In this document: piece by piece, positions 10,977 to 21,618 of the stretch | How positions within the stretch are numbered: the first letter of the stretch is position 1 | Layout: every line of letters starts with the position of its first letter | Assembly (NCBI GenBank): GCA_030544235.1 | Contig: CM060484.1 | Span: 14,491,031 to 14,555,030, forward strand | Length of the DNA: 64,000 nt | Origin: Lepturacanthus savala | Lineage: Eukaryota > Chordata > Actinopteri > Scombriformes > Trichiuridae | Reading direction: 5' to 3' | Notes under the pieces: model-generated | Told to the model about the DNA's origin: nothing | Database searches by the model: none | What the model saw: the letters and a program-made list of their open reading frames with translations, nothing else | Translations under genes and position numbers: made by a program

Positions 10977-13217
10977 TCAGTCTCTTAGAGGCGGCTTTAT
11001 GATGCGACCCCACCGACTGCGTCTAACAGTGGGCAGCGGCTGGCAAGACATTGGGGCAGGGGGCAGGTGGGCTGACTTGCCAGCACGGTCTGCTGCTGAG
11101 AGAGGAGGGCGGCCGCGGCGTGGCACCTGAGCCACCTCCACTGGCTCGTCTGGAATGAGATGGGCAGGTTTAATGCGGTCTATCGAAACCCGCTCCAAAC
11201 GTCCCCCAACGTCCACCACAAACGTCTTTGGCCCAGCCTCAACCACCCGAAAAGGTCCATCATAAGGAGGCTGGAGCGGAGAACGGTGGGCATCGTGGCG
11301 GATAAAAACGTACTCTGCAGAGAGAAGATCCTTTGGAATGTACGATCTGGGGAGACAGTGATGGGCAGGCACCGGGACGCAAACCCTGGCAGAATCCTGG
11401 ACCACCGGACGGGGCACTATGGCCGGCCAGGGGGCAGAAGCATCCGGGAGGAACTCCCCGGGGACCCTCAGTGGTTGGCCGAACACCAGCTCTGCTGATG
11501 AGGACTGCAGATCTTCCTTTGGAGCCGAACGTAGGCCCAACAAGACCCATGGCAGACGATCTATCCAAGAAGGGTCCGTGAGTGTGGCCCGAAAGGCGGC
11601 CTTCATTGAGCGGTGAAACCGCTCGCAAAGTCCATTGGCCTGTGGATTGTATGCCGTGGTGCGGTGCAGCTTCACCCCCAGGCTCTTCGCCACCGCCGTC
11701 CACAGCTCGGAGGTAAACTGGGGGCCCCTGTCAGACGTCAGATCAGAGGGCGTACCAAACCGAGCCACCCAGGCAAAGATGAATGCCCGGGCCACCTCCT
11801 CTGTTGTGGTGGAAGACAGGGGCACAACCTCCGGCCACCTGGTGGTCCTGTCCACCATGGTAAAGAGGTGAGTAAAACCCCTAGAGGGGGGAAGCGGACC
11901 CACCAGGTCCACGTTGACGTGGTCAAACCGCCTCTCTGGGATGAGAAATGGCTCCAGCGGGGCTTTAGTGTGCTTGTGGACCTTGGCTCGCTGACAGGCC
12001 ACACACGCAGCAGCCCATCCCCGGATGTCTTTTCGGAGGCCAGGCCAGACAAACCTCGCCCCCACCAGCTTCACCGAAGCCTTCACACCCGGGTGCGAAA
12101 GGGAATGCAGAGAGTCGAAAATCCGGCGGCGCCAGCTGGAGGGGACCAAGGGGCGGGGCTGGCCTAGGGACACGTCGCAAAGGAGCTTGGCTCCGCAATC
12201 CTGAAACACCACATCCTCCAAGCGCAGCCCAGTCACAGCCGACCGAAAACCCTGGATCTCTGTATCCCTGAGCTGGTCAGCAGCCATAGTGGCGTAGTCC
12301 ACACCCAAATGCATAGAACTGATCTGGGCCCTAGAGAGGCAGTCAGCCACCAAGTTGTTCTTGCCCGCTACATGCCGAATGTCCGTCGTAAATTCTGAAA
12401 TGGCAGAAAGGTGGCGCTGCTGCCTCGCCGACCATGGCTCAGTGGTCTTGGCCATGGCAAAGGTGAGGGGTTTGTGGTCCACGAAAGCGGCGAACTCACG
12501 GCCCTCTAGCAGGAACCTGAAATGCCGTGTGGCCAGGAAAAGAGCCAGCAGCTCTCTGTCAAATACACTGTATTGCCGCTCATTGTCCCTAAGTGCCCTG
12601 CTGAAGAAGGCCAAGGGTTGCCATGCGCCCTTCACCCACTGCTCGCAGACTGCCCCCACAGCAAAATCTGAGGCGTCCGTTGTTAGAGCCACAGGAGCAG
12701 CAGCCACTGGGTGTGCAAGCAAAGCAGCATTAGTGAGTGCAGTCTTAGCGTCCTCAAATGCCTGCACCCTCACCGGCGACCAGTCCACTGGTGCACTGGC
12801 CTTTTGATTCCGCAGCACCTCGTAAAGCGGGCGCAGCAGGTGAGCTGCCCTGGGAATAAAACGGTTATAAAAGTTCACCATGCCGAGGAACTCCTGCAGG
12901 GTCTTGACCGTCCGGGGTTGTGGAAAAGCAGATATAGCCTCAACCTTAGCAGGCAGGGGAACTGCCCCCAAAGGAGAGACGCGGTGGCCCAGGAAATCAA
13001 TGGTCGTCAGGCCAAACTGGCACTTGGCTGGGTTGACAATCAGTCCATGTTCACTTAGCCGACCAAAAAGCAAACGCAGGTGCGACAGATGCTCCTCAGG
13101 AGAAACACTGGCCACCAGGATGTCGTCCAGGTATACAAAAATAAAAGGCATGTCCCTTAACACAGAATCCATCAACCTTTGAAAAGTCTGTGCTGCCCCT
13201 TTCAGGCCGAATGGCAT
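10977..13217 (-). CDS. Gypsy pol: partial reverse transcriptase, RNase H, integrase
   Basis: Uninterrupted 746-codon frame from an internal ATG; similarity starts about 14 codons further upstream (VITPFG), and an in-frame stop lies near 13293. Residues 1-60: RT fragment with MPFGLKGAAQTFQRL and the FVYLDD catalytic motif. The earlier motif A with the first catalytic Asp is absent, so RT should be inactive. Residues about 175-290: RNase H (TTDASDFAVGAV and later conserved acidic positions). Residues about 370-420: integrase HHCC zinc finger (HSLSHPG, CVACQ). Residues about 430-590: DDE core with VDLVGP, TSDRGPQF and GLCERFH. Residues about 655-700: GPF/Y-type tail (YDGPFRVVEAG). A Pro/Arg-rich tail ends at a stop inside the interior. 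The protein looks translatable but lacks gag, protease and part of RT. Confidence 0.92.
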   Translation of the reverse strand: MPFGLKGAAQTFQRLMDSVLRDMPFIFVYLDDILVASVSPEEHLSHLRLLFGRLSEHGLIVNPAKCQFGLTTIDFLGHRVSPLGAVPLPAKVEAISAFPQPRTVKTLQEFLGMVNFYNRFIPRAAHLLRPLYEVLRNQKASAPVDWSPVRVQAFEDAKTALTNAALLAHPVAAAPVALTTDASDFAVGAVCEQWVKGAWQPLAFFSRALRDNERQYSVFDRELLALFLATRHFRFLLEGREFAAFVDHKPLTFAMAKTTEPWSARQQRHLSAISEFTTDIRHVAGKNNLVADCLSRAQISSMHLGVDYATMAADQLRDTEIQGFRSAVTGLRLEDVVFQDCGAKLLCDVSLGQPRPLVPSSWRRRIFDSLHSLSHPGVKASVKLVGARFVWPGLRKDIRGWAAACVACQRAKVHKHTKAPLEPFLIPERRFDHVNVDLVGPLPPSRGFTHLFTMVDRTTRWPEVVPLSSTTTEEVARAFIFAWVARFGTPSDLTSDRGPQFTSELWTAVAKSLGVKLHRTTAYNPQANGLCERFHRSMKAAFRATLTDPSWIDRLPWVLLGLRSAPKEDLQSSSAELVFGQPLRVPGEFLPDASAPWPAIVPRPVVQDSARVCVPVPAHHCLPRSYIPKDLLSAEYVFIRHDAHRSPLQPPYDGPFRVVEAGPKTFVVDVGGRLERVSIDRIKPAHLIPDEPVEVAQVPRRGRPPLSAADRAGKSAHLPPAPMSCQPLPTVRRSRWGRIIKPPLRD

Positions 13218-13272
13218 CCGTAGGAATTCAAAAAGTCCAAATGGGGTGATGACAGCCCAGCCAAGTGCCAGT

Positions 13273-13431
13273 ATGGATGCCGGTATTGACGATCAGCCGG
13301 GAAGCTCGGCGCAGATTACTGCCGCTTCCCCCGCGGTTTTTGCGGCTACCATCAAGCTGCCTGAGTTCTGGCAGCATGACCCGGATCCCTGGTTCCATCA
13401 CATCAGAGTCACCAATTGTGGAGGTCAGTAA
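13273..13431 (+). pseudogene. Inverted gag N-terminal fragment of the Gypsy element
   Basis: A short frame on the plus strand, opposite to pol, begins MDAGIDDQPG and contains AATIKLPEFWQHDPDPWF. This resembles the start of Gypsy gag proteins (a KLP-FW-DP-WF pattern), a recognition from memory. It is cut after about 43 residues and then reads through the primer-binding region into the LTR, ending at a TAA near 13431. Its strand is opposite to the element, so it cannot be expressed as gag from the LTR. Its 5' flank joins the truncated pol near 13255. Confidence 0.7.
13397..13416 (-). other. Possible primer-binding site of the Gypsy element
   Basis: On the minus strand, two bases after the 5' LTR, the sequence reads TGGTGACTCTGATGTGAT. 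A TGG start pairs with the CCA end of a tRNA, as in Gypsy elements. The tRNA was not identified. Confidence 0.5.
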
Positions 13432-13592
13432 CAAACCGAAGCGAGGTAGTGCGTTTCAGTGCTTTATTTCCAGAGCAACCAACAACAACCACAACAGTGC
13501 GTTTAAATCCCCCGCTTCCCATAACACACCCCTTAATCCCGTGACATCACATCCTGTCTGGTGCGAGACCACACCCCCTAGTGTCCACCACA
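13417..13592 (-). repeat. 5' LTR of the Gypsy element
   Basis: 176 bp; on the element strand it begins TGTGGTGGACAC and ends CTGACCTCCACA. It contains a TTTAAA box and an AATAAA signal (TTTATT on the plus strand). Every base I compared matches the other LTR. Confidence 0.93.
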
Positions 13593-15086
13593 TGTCCATG
13601 TTTTTCCCAACATTTTCTGACAGATGTGCTGGCACTTCCTGCTTTAGGTTATCTATATTTATTTTTAAGTAAAAAAAAACTAAACTCATTTGAATCTCAC
13701 TGGTGCGTTGTCCATCAATACACTTGACATTGCAAGAAAATACTACATTATTCACAGCCCCTGCCCAATTCCAGTCCATCTGGGCTCACCGGGAATAGCG
13801 GGCGCCCCCGCATTGAACTCATGTAATAGCCCACGCGTCAAAACCCGTGTTTTTGTATGACTCACGTTTTAGTGCTCTTATTATAACCTAACGCGATTGT
13901 CATCGCTGATGTGCGAACTTAAAATTTCCCACACTGTCAGAGAAATAAAGAAACGCGCGTCGGGCTCAACGCGCCCGCAGGGTCTGTGACAGCGCTGTCA
14001 GCCGAAGTGGTGATCACGCTGCCTGACACAGTGGAGGAAGAGCCTCGTCTGGTGCAGGTGTGGCAATGTTCACCATGACTCAAGTTGATCATCAGGACAG
14101 CAGGGCCGCCGAGCAAAAGAAGAATGAAGATCGGCGAGCAGCCGGCGCTGTTGCACTCCTTTACAGAGTTTTCCGTCAGTTAGGTTGACAGGTGTGTGAC
14201 AAGACGGTGCTTTTACGAAACCTGCGTTATCTGCAGCGGTAAAATATAAAAGTCAGATTCATAAACTGACAATGCAAGAGTCGAATAGGCTACTGTGATT
14301 TGACATTTAGAGCTGCAGGTTTCTTTTCCCTGTCATCCGATTGCATCAGAAGCAACAAATGCTGCTTTGTATTCTGTGTAAAAATACCATATACACACAG
14401 AGACCTTTATTCGTTTACGTGATTTAATAAGGTTTTCATAAGTGTTGGGACCTGATAATCACTCTAAACCACTTATCACATCAAGTAGTCTCCTTGTTTT
14501 TCCTGGATTTCTTCAAGCGTCTCACAATACCAAGCGCAGATTGACCTGCGAGTCTGTTGATTTTGACAATATTTGTTATTGGTAGCCCAGTCACTTCTCA
14601 TTTAAACGTCTAAATAACTTATCCATAACTGTTTTCTGATATACTTGGACCCAAGTAGACACATAGCCTGACTTTGTCAAAGTCCTGCCATCACTATTGT
14701 GGAAGTTTAAACACCAGAGACCTTTGCCAGCATTACCTGAGATAGCGTAACATTCGGCTAACATTAGGCCTTATTCTAAAATACTTGTTTGTTTCATTTG
14801 GCAAAAATTATTTGCAAAATCATTTGCTAGAAATAAGAAGCAAGCCGTCTTGTATCTGAAATCAAGCGTTCCATTCTTTAAAAAAAATCACAACGAGTTT
14901 TGAGGAGTAAATCTGTCACTGCCGTCACTTTAAACTACATGCGAGAATGGAAAGCTCGCCAGGCACAGAAAACAAGGTGAGCAGGGTTCAGCGAAATGTG
15001 CCGCGGGAAGATTGCTTTGCTGAAAATCCATATGTATATATCAAATGCCAAAAATAACAAACAAAAGAGAAAAGTGCAATACTTAC

Positions 15087-15248
15087 AACCATACCGTTTA
15101 GGGACACCCAGCAGTCAGGGGGGAAGTCTTGGAGGAGAGGCACCAGATACTGGAGACAGCCATCCCAGTGACACAGAAGCAGCATCATCCCTATCAAATT
15201 AAATATTCTTACCACAGCACTAGCCAGGTCATAGGTCATATGGAAGAT
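15087..15248 (-). CDS. hcn1: hcn1 exon 3: S4-S5 linker, S5 and turret
   Basis: Third coding exon, 162 bp, the standard size for this HCN exon. The acceptor reads TTTGACAG|ATC at 15249/15248 and the donor GTT|GTAAGT at 15087/15086; both are phase 0. It encodes residues 259-312: IFHMTYDLASAVVRIFNLIG (S4-S5 linker and start of S5), GMMLLLCHWDGCLQYLVP (S5 and outer end), then LQDFPPDCWVSLNGMV of the turret before the pore helix. The sequence is nearly what the vertebrate family shows, with Gly at 310 where I recall Glu in mammalian HCN1. Exons 1-3 total 936 nt, exactly 312 codons, which supports one uninterrupted gene. The next exon should begin at phase 0 with the pore helix and GYG filter; I did not find it here. 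Confidence 0.95.
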
Positions 15249-18200
15249 CTGTCAAAGAGAAAAAAAACAGATGAAGAGAGAGACAGAGAGACCTCAGTTA
15301 GTGATTATACACTCAAATATAGTGTTAGGAAAACCTTTTAAACACAGCGCTTAGGATTTAGATCTGTTAGAATTTCAAAGACTAAAGATCAAACAGAGAT
15401 TTGAAACGTTCACAAAAAGTACAAAGTCACTTTTGAAGCGCAGTGGCATGTTTCGCCTGTTTGGCCACCAGAGAATTTGGCTCACAGATGTTGAGCTGTG
15501 CATAATTCAGCATGGCTGTAATCCAAAACAAACTGACCAGGAAATATGCACACAGCACAGGGTATAAGGTAGTGTGTAGCAACCGGGTTTTCAACAAAAT
15601 ACTGAACGATGAAGGCAGCGCAAACCTCTGGAATTAACAGCCAGGCGGTGTGTTAAAATGCCAAGGGCTGAGGCAAGTGTTACTGCCTGGTGCGGCGATG
15701 TCATCGGAGCAGGACGTTTCAGAATAGAAAGTCATCAGCGTGGTGAGTAAGCGTATCTGCAATGGGAAGCAGTTTCATTTACACTGGATCTGAGCGAGGA
15801 GATTTTACTCGTGCCCGGTCGGCTGTGGCACCAATTCGGAGTATCTCATTAGGGAGAAAGCCATTACGTCTTTCCAGGTTAGTTATTTCATAATCTTCCT
15901 CGCAGTGAAGCTCAATTTCTTCTAAAGAAAAAAAAGGTAAAAATGGACAAAGATGGTCACTGATAGGTGGGTTTTCCATAATAAACCTGCCTCATTTGCC
16001 AAATTTGGAGAATGAAAGACTTCAGGTAATTATTATCTATTTTTAAGTTGATGGCCTTTTATCTTCACTCTAAACTGCCTATTCTATTATCATAAATGTA
16101 ATGACAATTTAACTGGGCCTTAGGTTCTCAACTGTCATAAGGTTAAAAAGTGAGAAATGATTTTGTTACAGTTTTGCTGTACTTTGAGTTTCAAAGTTGG
16201 AAATTGTGCAAATAAAATGGGAAAAAAACAACTATATCTTGTATAAGACATGTAACTGTTTCATTGGACATTTTGCTTAATTTCATGCAAATGTAATATT
16301 TTTTTATAGTAAACTTATTTTACATTATTGTGTCTTAATATTGCAATTATGTTTATTTTATTTTACTGTATGTTCTCAAGTTGAAGGAAAGGAAATTCTA
16401 CCTCTGTGGGATTCACCTAAATAAATAAAGGTTAATAAGAATTAATAATAGCATCCCATCTTTACCTCAGTGTTACAGCCTTTATTTCTGTCCTCACTTT
16501 CTATTTGTGCTTTCTGGTGCATTTTATGGAAAAACACTGACCACCTATTACCTAATTGCCAAAGCTACTTACTTCATCTTAGACTGCAATCACTCCAGAT
16601 AATGAAGAGAGCCTGACTTTTATGTTGTGCATGTATCCTGGCAGAATTTGGAGCAGGCGCGCCATGCGTATGCACAATCTGCCGTGTTAAGGTGTTTTTA
16701 AGGCTCTTTGAATCTACGTCTCTCCACCCCTGTAACCTTTGTGCACAAAGGACAGGGTCCACACACAGAACAGAGAAGAGAATGAGATGCTGGGCTGATG
16801 CTCAGATCCCTCTATGGTTCAACTCATCCACATGGAGATACAGTGCACTGCCCTGAAGGGCTAAAATTAGCCACTAGCTTACAGGACGGCTGTCTCAATG
16901 CAGCCAGTATCTCTTCTGCTGCCGGTATTTATCTTTATTCTCGTTTTAGAAGAAATCACTCTCCCTCTGTTTCATGTGTATGTGTGTGAAGTCTGTGTGC
17001 GAGTGTGTGCATTTGTGGGTGTGTGCGCATGCGTATGTGTGTGTATGGGTGTTGGGGGAGCAGACTATGAGAAAATGGGTGATATAAGGAGACGAAGGTA
17101 ACTTGATGCATATTCCTGGAGGAGGATTGGCAAACAGGAAGTAGCCCCTCTTTGAATTGCAAATGATTCAAACCGGGCACAAAAAAAGGCTGACTCCCTG
17201 TTCGTACCTCCCTTCTTCAACTAAGGCATAATCAAACAACACAACAAAAAAAAGGAAGTTAGGGTGCAGGTTCTGATGGAGAAAGCAAAGTGACTGAGCA
17301 GGTTCGGCATCTGAAGGTTGCAGAGAGGAGAGTTTTTTTTCTTTTTTTTTGCAAATTCCCAGGGATCATTTCACTTTGCTGGGAAGCCTCTGCAACCTCT
17401 GGGTCACGCTCACCACGGGCAGAGCGAGAATGTAGATGTAGAAACTCATTAGCACAATGTGGAACTGTTTGGGTTTGAATTTCAGGGGCAGTAGTCTGAA
17501 AAGTCTGCCGGCGGTGTCAGCAGGTAGCCATGAGGTAGTAGTCTATTAATAGAGCTCTTAATAATAGAAGCTCTGGATGCAGATCAGTGGTCAGGTCAGA
17601 GGATTATACAGGATAACCTTCATTATGATGTGGGGATATATTAGGCTGGATGTTAACTATTTGAAAAAAATAGCAGTGTATTTTTTTTTATATAATTTTA
17701 CTTGTAATACTACAAAAAATAGAATGTTTTCTACCTCTTTCTTATGGTGCATTATGGTAAATGAAAGACTGAGGATGCAGAAGGAGAAAGTTTAAGTCCA
17801 CTCTCATGTTGCATACAGAGGTCTGCTTTCAGGCTCAGGGGAGGAAATGAAGGACATGCAGAGAGCTCATGTTCATGCTGTGGAGAGAAAGTCCTATGTT
17901 CAGGATATGTGTCAGATCTAATCATCATAAAACAGGCCTTAGTTTCCAAACTTGCAAACTCATCTACTTTCTGTGATGTGTGTATGTGTGTGTGAGGGGC
18001 CACAGAGACCTCGTGCCCTCAGGGGGAAACCCCTGCCCCCATCACAAGGTCCGTTCCAATCGTCTGGAAAAGCTGAAGGGAACTAGAGCTCTCGACCCTT
18101 AGTGGGCTGAGTGAGCGGGTGAACGGCGATGGTTGCTCCAGCTAAACGATCGATCGTGATAGATCGAAAAACCCTGATTTCAGCCTCGGCGATCTTGAGA

Positions 18201-18304
18201 TCGTCGTTTTCCTAATCCAGCTTTGTTTTCTTAAACTATTTTATATGTGCATCCTTGCACTACTATAGGTGAAAAGACTTTTGCTCTACCTTAAGTTAAA
18301 ACAT

Positions 18305-18562
18305 ACACTACCGTTCAAAGATTTGGGGTCATTTAGACGTTTCCTAATTTTTGAAAGAAAAGCACTTTTGCTTTTCAATGGAAATAACTTTAAACCAATC
18401 AGAAATACACTCAAAAATTGCTAATGTGGTAAATGACTATTCTAGCTGCAATGTCTGCATTTTGATGTAATATCCACAGTGTATAGAGGCCCATTTCCAG
18501 CAACTATCACTCCAGTGTTCTAATGGTACAATGTGTTTGCTCATTGCGTCAGAAGGCTAATG
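18305..18562 (+). mobile_element. Tc1/mariner-like non-autonomous fragment
   Basis: Begins CACTACCGTTCAAAGATTTG after a TA, a terminus found in many fish mariner-like elements. It continues with GAAAGAAAAGCAC, AATGACTATTCTAGCTGCAA, TATAGAGGCCCATTTCCAGC and TCTAATGGTACAATGTGTTT. It stops after CAGAAGGCTAATG without the opposite terminal repeat, so it is truncated. Confidence 0.75.
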
Positions 18563-21422
18563 TAATAAAATTTGTATAGCAATGTATAGCATGTTTCTTG
18601 TTAATATATAGAACTACATTTGAAATAAATTAAATAAATAAATAAAGTTTCGTTTTCATTCCTGCATTAGAATTATGACATTGTTTTAATGGGATGATGT
18701 AAATTTCTGTGATTCTTGTAAAATGTTGTGCACTGAAACTGGATTTGAAGAAAATCATGAATGCAATATCTGCCAGAAAAATCACAATTAGCTAGCCCTA
18801 CCCACAATGCAGTGCATTCATGCAATTGGAAGAACAAATTGCAGCTATCTGCAGAACCTGGTTGAAATGAGTCTGCAGGTATTTATAAAGACTTGAAGCA
18901 GAACAGCGATAAACCTACAACTACGTCGATCCATGACAGTTTGTCCTGAAAGTGTATTTATTGGCGTAAGCATGGTTCCTTCCTCTCATCTTCAACCCCA
19001 ACCACTCACACTGTCCCTCTGCTATGCAAGTGGCCTTCGCCGTGATGTCGTCACATAGCTCTGAAGGCTGAGGGGAAGTGAACGAGGGGAAATGAAAAGA
19101 CTAATGAGCATCGTGTGTGAGCACTAGTGAGGGAGAAGAGCGGTTATCATATAGGCACATTTACCATCGTTAACCCTCAAACGACTATGTTTAAAGCTAT
19201 ATAGCTTTTCTGCATTTGAGGAAGTTCAGAGGGTGTTGAGTAAACTAGCAGACCTGGAAATACAGCGCATCAGACTTTCCCTGTGACAAAAATATTTTTT
19301 TTTCAAATTTCAACTGTTCAAAACATGAAGTTAGAAACCAGCGAGCTATCCTGTGTACTGAGAATGCCAGGGCATAAAAAATACTGTTGAATGAATGGAC
19401 ACATTTTTATAAAACATTTTGTATGAAAAGTTCTGCACAATTGTTCATGCATATTGTGAATAATCTCCAGCAACATGAGTGTTCAGTGTACTGGCATAAG
19501 CCCCTGCAGTGAGAATCTCAAGCAAGATGGTGACATTCCTATTATTTATTTATCAGTGGAAAATGCTAGATTCTTATAGTATGAATTTTGATAACATTTC
19601 TATAAGATAATATGCATTTTGTTTTAAGAATCCTCTTTTAATAAATGCAACATACAACATCCACCTACACTTTACCACCTCATATATATATGTGGGATAT
19701 TTATGAATATGGAGTGCAATACTTTTCATAGTAAAGTTCCAAATATATAGAGTCAAAACGGTTCAGGATTCTTTTCAGTTGCATTAAAAAACTATGCCAA
19801 TGACTAAAAATTCATCTTGGGAACACAACCTTTGTTGCAATAGTATTGGGATAAGGATGTGAATTTTCTGAAAAAACCAATCTAATATTATTGCTTGTTC
19901 AATATTCATGGTTTTAACAGTCCCTTAACAAGCATTGTTTCTCAAGTCTGAGACATTTGAGGTCAAGTGGAGGGGCCGCTAGCTCAGACGTGTCTGTAAA
20001 AACAGCTGGGCAGACCAGAGCAGAAAATAGATGAAAAAATAATAATAACTTTAGAAGAAATCCTTTTCTGTATATGAACAAAACCAAGTTGCAGAGATGT
20101 CCGGACCTGCTCTGCCTCTCTTCTTTTAATGTCATCATGCTGAGCAGAAAGTAAACCCCAGGAACACGCCTCATGTGTTTGAAAGACTGATGAAATAAAT
20201 GCTAAATACGAGACTGCGTTAGGTTACAGAAGCTGGTGGAACAACTTTGGCTTTAGAAAACATTGGCCAAAGCTGCTGTGCAAATGCAGAATTAGGATGG
20301 GCTTACGATGTGTGCTGTCATGCTTTCCTCTCAGTAAAGCAGTTCTGGCGTTGTATCAATGTATTGATTTGATTTTGCTACCGTGACCATCTGCTCGTGT
20401 TGATCCGCAGTGTTTGTGCATTTGCATGATCGTGGCCATGTGTCTCAGCACGACAGGCGCCCTGTAAACATCTTTAACCACCTGCTCGCATTACAAGTAC
20501 ATTTCATAACACCGCCCCGACGTCACAGCGACTACAACAGGAGTTGACCTACTGTAGCAGCATGTCTGCTCTGTGAAAGATCTGAATTCATTTCCAGAGC
20601 ACTCTCTCCATCTTAAAGCTCTAGCAAACTGCAGGACGGTTATAAAATATCGCAGGGACAGAGAGACGAAAGCAACAGCAATACTCTTGGTTGGCTTTGC
20701 CAAAATATAGACTTAGAATTAAGTGCGTGAAGCTTAAATTTGACTGGACACGGGGGCATAATCCTCTAATACAGTGGTGACACACAGCCAAGATGTGATG
20801 CGATAGCGGCACAAGGTCACACACTCTGGTTGTGTCCGGCCAGCAGGGTGCTCGTTCCCATTTGGCCTTTCCCCATCTATTCAGCCACACAGTACAGTAG
20901 AGTAGATGAGGATTTGGATGTAAAGCTACTGTAGAGGGTATTATGTGTAGACAAACATATTCATAAGAACAGGATTAATAGTACTGCGGGCACTAAAACT
21001 TCAGCACAACGATGCCATTGATACTGTATTCAATACTAATCGAACAATACAACAAATCAATTGACAGCTAAAAGGGAAGGTGACCACCTAGTCATTCCTG
21101 ATCCGTGTGTTATGTCATGTTGTTTCGCTGGAGCTGGCAAAACCCAAACAATGGAGCTTAACATTAAAGTGAAGGAACTTACATGTATATGACTGTAAGT
21201 AAATGCTGCTGCAACCAACATTATCATTATTGCTGTAACTAAGTTGTTAAGTTACAATATTCATATTATTTATAAATTACCAAGAGAAACAAGCTATGGT
21301 TCACATTATAACTATTATAACTAATGTTGGTTTGGCTAGAATAGATAACATTATTATTATGTAATAAAAACATATAAATTCAATAGTTTGCATATTCTCG
21401 TCTTGTCTGCAAAGTCCAAATA

Positions 21423-21618
21423 CATGCTTAACTTAATTGGAGACTCCCGATTGTCCATAGGTGTGAGTGTGTGAGTAAGTGGTGTGTGTGCCCCACAATA
21501 GGCTAGCGACCTGTCTCGGGTGTATCCCTGCCTCTCGTCTGTAATGTGCTAGGATTGTCTCCAATAGACCCCCGTGACCCTAGTGAGGAATAAGCAGGTA
21601 TAGAAAACTGACTGGCTG
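21423..21618 (+). mobile_element. 5'-truncated copy of the same SINE/L2 tail
   Basis: Shares TTAATTGGAGACTC, TTGTCCATAGGTGTGAGTGT and the tail around GTGACCCTAGTGAGGAATAA followed by GCAGGTATAGAAAA with the element at 44414-44760, in the opposite orientation. The tRNA-like head is missing. Confidence 0.75.

Larger units (their letters stand above)
10746..13592 (-). mobile_element. Gypsy (Ty3) LTR retrotransposon, rearranged and defective
   Basis: 2,847-bp element on the minus strand, the same strand as hcn1, in intron 3. It has two 176-bp LTRs with TG...CA ends, flanked by TGTC on both sides (10742-10745 and 13593-13596), a 4-bp target duplication. On the minus strand the order is 5' LTR, possible primer-binding site, a short inverted gag piece, pol (RT part, RNase H, integrase), a polypurine tract and the 3' LTR. 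Most of gag, the protease and the start of the reverse transcriptase are missing, so the copy cannot be autonomous. The LTRs are identical by eye, which indicates a young insertion. The Gypsy assignment rests on the domain order RT-RNaseH-integrase with a GPF/Y-type tail. Confidence 0.93.
1..15086 (-). other. hcn1 intron 3 (5' part; runs off the window)
   Basis: Starts with the GTAAGT donor of exon 3 and continues to the window edge. I looked on the minus strand for the next HCN exon (pore helix with SHMLCIGYG, then S6 with ATCYAMF and QSLDSSRRQYQEK) and saw none, so the whole stretch is read as intron. This is a negative read by eye. Recognised contents are the Tc1-type MITE and TA tracts (425-905), hAT relic (7650-8287), TTAA MITE (9079-9279), hAT-type MITE fragment (10426-10500) and the Gypsy element (10746-13592). 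Stretches 1-420, 906-7649, 8288-9078, 9280-10425 and 13597-15086 show no recognisable gene. Confidence 0.65.

Noticed and set aside
11613..12167. 184-codon plus-strand frame inside the Gypsy element, with others at 11160-11581, 11260-11703 and 12355-13182
   Set aside because: Shadows of the minus-strand pol frame; composition mirrors the GC-rich coding DNA.
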